Source: Mercenaria mercenaria (lineage: Eukaryota; Mollusca; Bivalvia; Venerida; Veneridae). Taken from it: a stretch of DNA of 64,000 nt. The DNA lies in the NCBI RefSeq assembly GCF_021730395.1, contig NC_069365.1:24092001-24156000 (forward strand), given 5' to 3'. This document shows, piece by piece, positions 56,801 through 64,000 of this stretch (position 1 is the stretch's first letter; each line of letters opens with the position of its first letter). Under the pieces are notes generated by a model. The model ran no database searches and was not told the origin of the DNA. It was given only the letters and a program-made list of their open reading frames with translations. The translations under genes and the position numbers were made by a program.

Positions 56801-58826
56801 ATATTTTTGGGAAATGAATGAAGAAGTTACATGTACGACAGTTAATGAGTCAAAACTAATGAATCGTTACAAATCGGTTTCTTTTATCTTGTATGGATAA
56901 TGTGTAATATTCAGTCCAAACAATTCACTGTAATAGATTTTATTGTGCAACTCCTCAGGGCAAATTTTCATTTTCGACAAAGAAGAGTTATTATCATTGT
57001 TTAAGTACAATTTTAGTATAACATGTTTCATCTGTCTTACAAGTAAATTGTGCTGTCTTTAACACATAGGTGCGGGCAACATGCGGATTACATAATAAGA
57101 CATTAATTAATTTAACAGGACCCTTCATTTTTTATATTATTATTATTATAAAACCTTGTGGATATAATTTTCTCGTTTAACTGACGAGGTAGAACGAAGG
57201 AATACGCTTGGTATGTACATGTTAACTGTAATTTCTAGTCTCACATAATTTCAAAACAAATTATTTTTTAGACATTTTTAAATGTTTTTTCTTTTTTTAA
57301 ATGATTTTAACTTTTCCTATTTTCCTAAGGATGTAGGAACGATTTTTTTCTAACATTAAGATTTTTTTCATACCCTGTGAGCTTAGAGAACATTAGTTTC
57401 CAAGACAAACAAGAGAAGAAGAAAACACAGGTCATCGAACTCGTTTTAATTTTATAGGGCATTTTCTTCACCTACTGTTTAAGCATTTCTGAAATTTTGT
57501 AAAATTGAAAAAATGGTGGTACTTTATAACTTTATATAACATATAATAGCACACTTAATGTTATAGGGATTTCAGGTCTTACAGGCTAATATGAATACGA
57601 AGTGATGTCAGTATTATATAAGTATAAATGTCACTAACAAATCTCTTTTATTTTTACATGTTGACATAATTACCCCATCCACTTTATTTTCAAAGGAAAA
57701 AACGTATTTAGATCTACGGAACAAATTCTGACGTTAAGATTTTCAAAATATTTTGCAGCTTTAATAACACACAAAAATGCTTCAAAATGGAAAGAAAAAA
57801 AAGTTGGGTTCACGGTGCATCTAAGAGATTTATTACGAAACAACTGTAAAAACTGGTGAATTTTGATATATATATTTTTTTAATTTATATTTTCTAGATA
57901 ATATAACGTGCTATCTTGAAAACTATTATTGCAATTATAGCTTATCATTATATGTATCAGTCAGGAAAACCAACCCTCATCTACTTTAATAGATATTTGA
58001 AATTACCTACCACTATCCCTTTGTAAATCTTACGTCAATTTTAGGCAAATGCTAGCCAAAAATAAAGATGAAAAAAAAATCCGCAAAAGTAGAATCTGTT
58101 TGGTCAAATGGTACATTACTAGCCATATTTAAATTATTTAGCATTAATTTTTGGCAAAACTTTTGTTAGAAGAAAAAAAATCAAAATGGCGGATATCCTG
58201 GGAAAAAAACGCTCGTACATCCTTAAATCCATTAATATCTTTGTGAAGATCAAAAAGATGAATTGGCTCTTGATATGTTTTTATCGTTTTGTCTTGAAAG
58301 GTTTTGTCATCTAAACGCAAGGGCTAAAACCCAGTGATAAAGTTTTTAATTCAATTTCTAATGACTTCATTAGTCGGCAAAATCAGTTCTAATTATATGC
58401 TGTTCCGTCTCGTAAAGTACGGTCTACGTGGCAAAGATATTTCCATATCGTTATTTTGAATTCTAACACGATCCGATTCATTTTCCTATTAAACAAAGAA
58501 GGCAGAAAACAGTGAATTATTATACAACAAATCACTGTTCTGACGTCACAATTATTACGTCATGGCGTCGAACGGCATAGCGGCGCGCTGGAAAAGAAAC
58601 AGATTGAAAACGGGAAAATGCTTAATGAATGTCGTCAAGGATGCACTTAAAAATCCTTGGTAACGTGTAACGCTGCGCCCTCGTGATATAATTCCTTCGC
58701 ATCTGAACTCCAAACAATGATTTATTCAACGACAAATCACTGGATGAGATATATTATTTCTTAATTATATAGGTTCTTCTGACGTTAATTGTTAAAGTTG
58801 TTTAAGAAAGTATTTAAGAACAATAT
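53826..58826. other. No gene seen in 5 kb
   Basis: AT-rich. Contains the second copy of the unnamed repeat (55,190-55,620), a short CA run near 56,330, and A/T runs around 57,260-57,370. Frames at 54,026-54,244, 54,615-54,863 and 56,673-56,900 have no recognisable domain or splice pattern. A long intron or intergenic space is the likely nature. Confidence 0.45.
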
Positions 58827-59512
58827 AAGATTCTTTCATTAGTTGTAGGTGCAGATGGGAATATCTGGCTCGAGGGTAACTGTTTAGACGGTAACGAGGC
58901 TCCTCCGGGTTACCGCGTAAACAGTTTCCCGAGAGCCAGATTATAAGATTCTTTCACTAGTTGTAGATGCATATGGGAATTTCCGGTCTCGAGGGTAACT
59001 GTTAGGACGGTAACGAGGCTCCTGCCTCTTGCATACCATATTCAAGAAATAATAATAAAAATAAAATCAATCGAATGGCTTTCTTTTTAGATCTATTTCT
59101 TATAGCAGCGTATTTAAACAAAACGCGAGAAACCAACGTTCGTAAACAGGAAAGACGTCATGACGTTTCAAAGACAAATAACCGTGTTTAGTTCCAGTTT
59201 TGTTTTATCAGCTGCAGCGTAACCTAATGAAATTTTGATAAGATAACGTTTTTTGAATCGAGAAATATATTATCAGGAACAAAGAGGAACTGTCAAGGTA
59301 TTGGATGTTTATTCCGTTTAATGAAATAAAATGAAATTATTACATAAATCTTCTACATATATGAAGTTCGTAATACATTATTTACAGCACGAGTGTCATC
59401 TTACACCCCCGGGATGTAAGATGGATATTTCCAGCACCGGTAAAAACACCGGAAATACCCCTCTGGTATGCAAGAAATTCCCATCTGCACCTACAGCCAG
59501 TGATCGAATCTT
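58827..59512. mobile_element. TIR element with internal hairpin
   Basis: AAGATTCTTTCATTAGTTG and the following GTAGGTGCAGATGGGAAT (58,827 on) are mirrored by ATTCCCATCTGCACCTACAG...GATCGAATCTT ending 59,512. A strong hairpin lies just inside: ATCTGGCTCGAGGGTAACTG against CAGTTTCCCGAGAGCCAGAT (58,863-58,941). A second left end copy (AAGATTCTTTCACTAGTTG, about 58,945) follows directly, so the left terminus is tandemly duplicated. Non-coding. Confidence 0.6.
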
Positions 59513-59960
59513 TTTCTTGCATTCCACATTCAAGAAATTATTGTAAAAGTAGAATCAATCCAGAGACTTTCTTTTTAGAACTATTTCTCATAGTAGCGTA
59601 TTTAAACAAAGCGCGGGAAACCAACGTCCGTTAACAGGAAAGACGTCATGACGTTTCAAAGACAAATGATAAAGCTTAGTTCCGGTTTTGTTTATCAGCT
59701 GCAGAGTAACGTTATGATTTTTGGATAAAATAATGTTGTTGTTTTTTTAATCGAGAAATATACTATCAGGAAGAAAGAGGAACTGTCATGGTATTGGATT
59801 TTTATGAAATAAAATATAAATTACTACATAAATCTTCTACAAGTATGTAGTTCGTAATACGCCATTTACAGCTTGAGAGTCATTTACACCCCGAGGTGTA
59901 AGATGGATTTTTCCAGCACCGGTAAAATTACCAGAAATCTCCGTCTGTTATGCAAGAAGG
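59029..59960. repeat. Tandem duplication of a ~470 bp unit
   Basis: Two diverged copies meet near 59,512. Both run CTTGCATWCCAYATTCAAG, CTTTCTTTTTAGA, GTATTTAAACAAA, AGGAAAGACGTCATGACGTT, TTATCAGCTGCAG, CATAAATCTTCTACA, GTAAGATGGAT and CCAGCACCGGTAAAA. I judge identity at roughly 85% by eye. AAGACGTCATGACGTTT contains a GACGTCATGACGT dyad in both copies. Confidence 0.75.
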
Positions 59961-60577
59961 TAGTATATAACCCAAATAAAACGATGTGTGCATTTGTAAA
60001 TGTATGTGAATCTATCCGTGAATACAGGAGAAATATCATAAGTTGCATAGTTTGTCGCTTTTTAGCAAACCTATATCAGACAAAGGCATGGAAGAGGAAT
60101 CCCCTCCTCCGGGCGGGGTCCAGGGAACCTCCCCTGTGGAATTTTTAGAGCAAACAAATAGAAGGGTGGCGTCTGGTGACTTTTCTAACCTAAATTATGC
60201 TTCTTCAGTTTAGAACGAAATATTCACAAACAGATCGGAGTGTTAAGAAAGGTCTATATAAAGTGATGAACGTTACAAATATGGGTCGGGGAGCGTGGTG
60301 GGGCTGGCATTTTGGAAGGACTTAGACTAGGCTGTCTATTTATTCAGGACGAAATTTGTTATTCACAAATTAAGCAAAATGAGTTCTTCTTCCAAACTTA
60401 TTTGTTGTATACAAAATTTGCATTCACTATACATTTTATATGAAAAGACAAAAGCGTTAATTTTCATATAAACAACGTTGCAGTAATAATATTGATTAAC
60501 GACGACCCTTTCCACGAGATTGCACGCGTAATCTGACGTCCTTCACCAAAAACATCAACAAAATGGAATTTTCAAAT

Positions 60578-61260
60578 TGAAGATCTAGCGCGAATGTATC
60601 CATCACTTAAATACATGAACTGTACGTATCAGCCTGGGAAAGTCCATCCAGTACTACGTGTTCCATTGCATCAACGTTTAAAACATCCGGGATGTCTTCT
60701 AGGTTGAAACTACTGACAGGAACATATGTCCTTCAAACAAACCGAGCAAGATTTAATCAGAATGTCAACTGTGCTATAATGCTGAAGAAACCGTGGAACA
60801 TTTTATCTTTCACTGTCAAGCATTGCAACATGTTCGTGGTCCGATTATCGATTCCATCATTAACAATCTACAAGAGAATGGTGTACAAAGCTCTATATCA
60901 CCAAGTGACTTTTTGAATTTGATTATTGACTATTCGAGTGTACTCCCCTCTTACATGCAGGGGACAGATCTTGGTGATAAAATCGAACTTGACTCTCGAA
61001 TGCTTATATACAAACTACATAAAACAAGGGAGATTATCTATAAAAGTTCTCTTCCTGGTTAACGGTCTATATACTCAGTAGACAGGTTTTAATTTTATAA
61101 ACTGTGAATAGTGCTCAGGTGTATGTAAATATTGTGTGGTGAAGGACGTTTTAATATTTGCATTGTATTATTGTGTTCATTCCGGTGGTGGATATCCTTA
61201 CCTGGGGTCACCAGGGTTGCCCATTGTTGGCGTGAAAGAGAATAATAATAAGAAGAAGAA
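60578..61260 (+). pseudogene. LINE ORF2 C-terminal end and 3' UTR
   Basis: From 60,578 the frame LARMYPSLKYMNCTYQPGKV and VHPVLRVPLHQRL leads, with a frame change, into RLKLLTGTYVLQTNRARFNQ, then with another into EETVEHFIFHCQALQHVRGP and ends KLHKTREIIYKSSLPG at a stop (61,060-61,062). The TGTY-LQ-NRARFNQ block followed by ETxEHFxxxC is the usual C-terminal zinc-knuckle-like region of mollusc LINE polyproteins. The 3' UTR ends in AATAATAATAAGAAGAAGAA (61,239-61,258), a microsatellite tail. Strongly 5' truncated; RT domain absent. Confidence 0.75.
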
Positions 61261-61537
61261 TGGCCTCGTTCCAAAAAGTCTTTCAAAATTGGATGCAAAA
61301 ACTTTCAGAAAGAACATTTTCCTGACATCAAAGATCACAATTGAATCGACACGACTGTATAAATTTTCACTGGAGTTGAAAATATTTTAAATAAAAACCA
61401 GGAACTGTATTTTTATCGGAAGGCGAATTATAGTTGAACGTGGGCAGGTCTTTTTGACTTTTCTCTTGACATTTATTTTGATAAGCAAATCAGTTATTTT
61501 TGTAGCAAGCTGTCGCAAAATGTAAATATAAGAATTG

Positions 61538-61677
61538 GATGTTATTTTTTGTGCGTTTATATGGGTATGAACTACACTGGAAGGCTTTGTAGTCTTCCAA
61601 GAATCGCTACCGCGATTCATGAATTTGCAAGAAGTCCCAATGTTGTTTATACCCGTATAAATGCACAAAAATAGCAT
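61538..61677. repeat. Imperfect palindrome
   Basis: GCTATTTTTGTGCATTTATA-type arms: TGTTATTTTTTGTGCGTTTA at 61,538 against TAAATGCACAAAAATAGCA near 61,658-61,677, with GGTAT/ATACC inside. Loop about 55 bp containing GAATCGCtaccGCGATTC, itself a small hairpin. Confidence 0.6.
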
Positions 61678-61754
61678 TGTTACAACGTAATATAATATGC
61701 AAATCACCTTGCAGTAAATACTCGAAACTGCCTAGGAATTGATCAGACAGCTGA

Positions 61755-62041
61755 TTTTGTTTGTTTGTTTTGGGTTTAACGCCGTTTTGCAACAGTATTT
61801 CAGTCATGTAACGGCGGGCAGTTAATCTAACCGGTGTTCCTGGATTCTGTACCAGTACAAACCTGTTCTCCGCAAGTAACTGTCAACTTCCCCACTGTCA
61901 ACTTCCCCACATGAATTATCAGAGGTGGAGGACGAATGATTTCAGACACAATGTCTTTTATCAAATCGTCAGGGAGAACATACATCCCGCCCGGGGATCG
62001 AACTCACGACCCCGCGATCCTACTGAGCTAAGCGGGCGGGC
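61755..62041 (-). mobile_element. Full-length RUDI/V-SINE-like copy with 15 bp target duplication
   Basis: Flanked by TGATCAGACAGCTGA (61,740-61,754) and TGATCAGACTGCTGA (62,042-62,056). On the minus strand it starts GCCCGCCCGCTTAGCTCAGT, with the A box intact and a B box GAGTTCGATCC, then the same body as the 16,525 copy and the tail GCGTTAAACCCAAAACAAAC. It carries a 17-18 bp internal repeat (CTGTCAACTTCCCCA twice, 61,885-61,915). The youngest-looking SINE in the window. Confidence 0.85.
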
Positions 62042-62056
62042 TGATCAGACTGCTGA

Positions 62057-64000
62057 GGATAAACTTTGACTTATGCACAATTTCAAAACTGACAAAATGA
62101 TGAAGCCTTATTTCATTCTTCAAGTACATTTACTGTAAATTCTCTTTATAGGAAAATGTTGTAAGCATTATATTGGTTTCTAGACCAATGTAATTGCTAA
62201 ATGTTATTGTTTGCCATCTGTTGCATGTTTGGATGTTGCATTTTAACATTACAATCGTTCTTGCCATGAACAATGATTTTCAAAACTTGCAATTTTCGTG
62301 AAATGTACCTCTACATCTTGGACATGAAGTAAATAATGATACAGAGACAAAAGTCTTGTGACAGATGTTTAGGCTGAAATATAAATTCTAAAGTCACGAA
62401 ACGATAATGACGACATTAGTAATTAAATATTTGCTGGTTATGAGTATTTATTACATATGTGTACCCTAGGTTTAAAGAAATTGCTGTATTACACTATTTC
62501 AAAGGTATTGAGGTGTAGGATGTATAATTATTTCGTGCGTTAAATAATTTTGACTGATGTATTTTTTCGGCAATAATTTTTTTGGAAATTTGGTTTCTTT
62601 ATACTACCCCCTCCCACGACGGTGTGAAGTAGGGTTGAGTAGGTGCCTCGCAGCATAATGACCCGGAAAGTATATTCATAACCGTATGTTTTCAATGTAG
62701 AAATCAATGAATTGATAGTTTATATGACTGAAGTTGAGTGTTATACTATGGCAATGCGGATAACAAAGCCTAAATGTTAATTTATGAATCTTTTCCTTTT
62801 GCTCCCATTGATTCTCTTTGATTATGGGATAGATAGTTTATTTTTGTTTGAGCGTAGCGATTTAGGAAATAATGCTTGGGAATTCATAGTTGTTACAGAC
62901 ACAGTTGTTTATCCTTCTAAATTTTACTAGTGATGGACATTGCCATTAAGAAGACTGTTCTTATGGTCAATAGCAAGCAAATGAAATCATATATGTATCT
63001 AGAATTTGAAATGTATATAGATTTAAATATGCATTTTTACAAAAACAAGTGCAAGTGGAGCAAGAAGAAAAACAAAATTTTGATAGAAATGTTGATAAAA
63101 GAGCAACAGCAGTACTAGTCTGCCGTCACAAAAATTATAACAAAGTCAGTGACCAAGACAACAGCATACCCATATGCTATGACATTGTCCCTAACTCCAT
63201 GCCCTCTCCTGAGCAGTTTTTATTGCTTCTGTGGACTTTTTTGCCTTTTTTATTTTTCGTTTTTGGACTTTAAATGTTACTCGGCTGAGTAACCGAGTGA
63301 GCCACGCTACGCGCATAATATTTCTGCATGTAATTCCGATCTAAATACGTGAATTGCACTTGCGATTTTTGGTTGATTTGCAAGATCTAATGTGGTTTAT
63401 GCCTGTCTAAACGCATAAGAATTGCCTTCAATCCTACTTACATTTTGCAGTAGATTGCTATAAAGATAAGTAGTTGACTTTCAATGAGTATCAGAAAATC
63501 ATGCTAAATATCAATATATCAATCTTTCCAACGTCAAAATAGAGCAGTCAGAAAGATAAAAATAAAGTTCCTGCTTCCTATTTTAAATCCAAGAAAAAAA
63601 CACATAACCGTCACGATTCGAGTTTTACCTTTAGCATCAGAAAAGTGGGTTTTTGCTATATTTATCTTTTTTTTAATTTTTGTGTCCGATTTTGAAAGAC
63701 TTTTTTTCGAACGACGGCATTTTTTCATGTTTTTTTCTGTGAATTACGTCAGGCCGCGCGTGTAATCTCGCAGAAATGATTGTCCTTGATGTTATAACAC
63801 CAATGTTGTTTATATGAAAATAAACGCTTATTTTCTGTACAAAACTAGGAGACGAAATGATATAACCTGTCATATTTCCAAAAACTTCGAAGCAACGGCA
63901 CCGTCAGGTCCTGTTTAACTCAGTTTAATATATCAAAATCTACTTAAATCGTTCCTCACCGATAGCAAATTAATCATCAGTGATACAGTAGAAAACGTTT
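62057..64000. other. No gene seen
   Basis: AT-rich. Frames at 62,930-63,273 and 63,534-63,873 are Lys-rich or low complexity and match nothing I know. ACTCGGCTGAGTAACCGAGT at 63,279 is a small palindrome. Confidence 0.4.

Noticed and set aside
1-64000. LTR retroelements, Polintons or other virus-like elements
   Set aside because: I looked for integrase, protease, gag-like and capsid-like text and for long direct terminal repeats and saw none I could support.

Overview
The window looks like nuclear DNA of a marine bivalve mollusc, probably a clam of the Mercenaria/Ruditapes kind. This is inferred from AT-rich sequence, tRNA-headed SINEs like those described in molluscs (RUDI/V-SINE-like and a Leu/Ser-tRNA-like family), many pearl/HINE-like elements built on 155-170 bp monomers, Mutator-like elements with FLYWCH and PHD-like modules, and a spliced RING plus NHL-like gene. 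There are no prokaryote-style operons, CRISPR arrays or rRNA. I see only one convincing host gene; most long reading frames are chance frames in repeats.

Left part (1-3,850): a broken TTF/hAT-type zinc-finger coding remnant (412-730), a decayed LINE reverse transcriptase on the minus strand (about 1,500-2,900) and two small palindromes.

Mosaic (3,850-22,160): stacked non-autonomous elements of one architecture. Each has a short 5' inverted repeat, a CpG-rich or hairpin head, a core of tandem 155-170 bp monomers, a 3' partner of the inverted repeat, a terminal stem-loop and a final CTTGT placed between two T's. This fits Helentron-associated elements (HINEs). Reading junctions gives a nest five deep: host H (about 8,634-17,522) holds G (11,305-17,281), which holds D1 (12,836-16,277), which holds D2 (13,060-15,877), which holds E (13,523-15,386). 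F1, a SINE, a TIR element and copy A1 sit in the same stack. A recurrent AGGTCA direct repeat occurs every 157-158 bp in one monomer family.

Middle (22,400-30,700): a polyadenylated retrocopy fragment; a 6.6 kb TIR element (23,735-30,345) with a FLYWCH-like reading frame near its left end; and, nested inside it, a 4.1 kb Mutator-like element (25,642-29,729) with iteron-built terminal repeats, a PHD-like first exon and correctly spliced transposase C-terminal exons. A palindrome of about 310 bp follows.

Host gene (31,931-35,255, minus): a four-exon, 462-residue RING protein with a triplicated peptide motif and an NHL-like C-terminal half. Its last intron carries a 590 bp foldback element and a SINE.

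Right part (35,300-64,000): SINE copies, a second AGCTCACCTGA-type HINE (44,609-45,626), a weak candidate secreted Cys peptide (about 45,994-46,216), a LINE (48,300-51,270) split by a foldback-ended insertion that itself carries a hAT-like insertion with triplicated units, a TIR element with tandem duplication (58,827-59,960), a second LINE 3' end (60,578-61,260) and an intact-looking SINE with 15 bp target duplication (61,755-62,041). Long stretches here show no coding signal.
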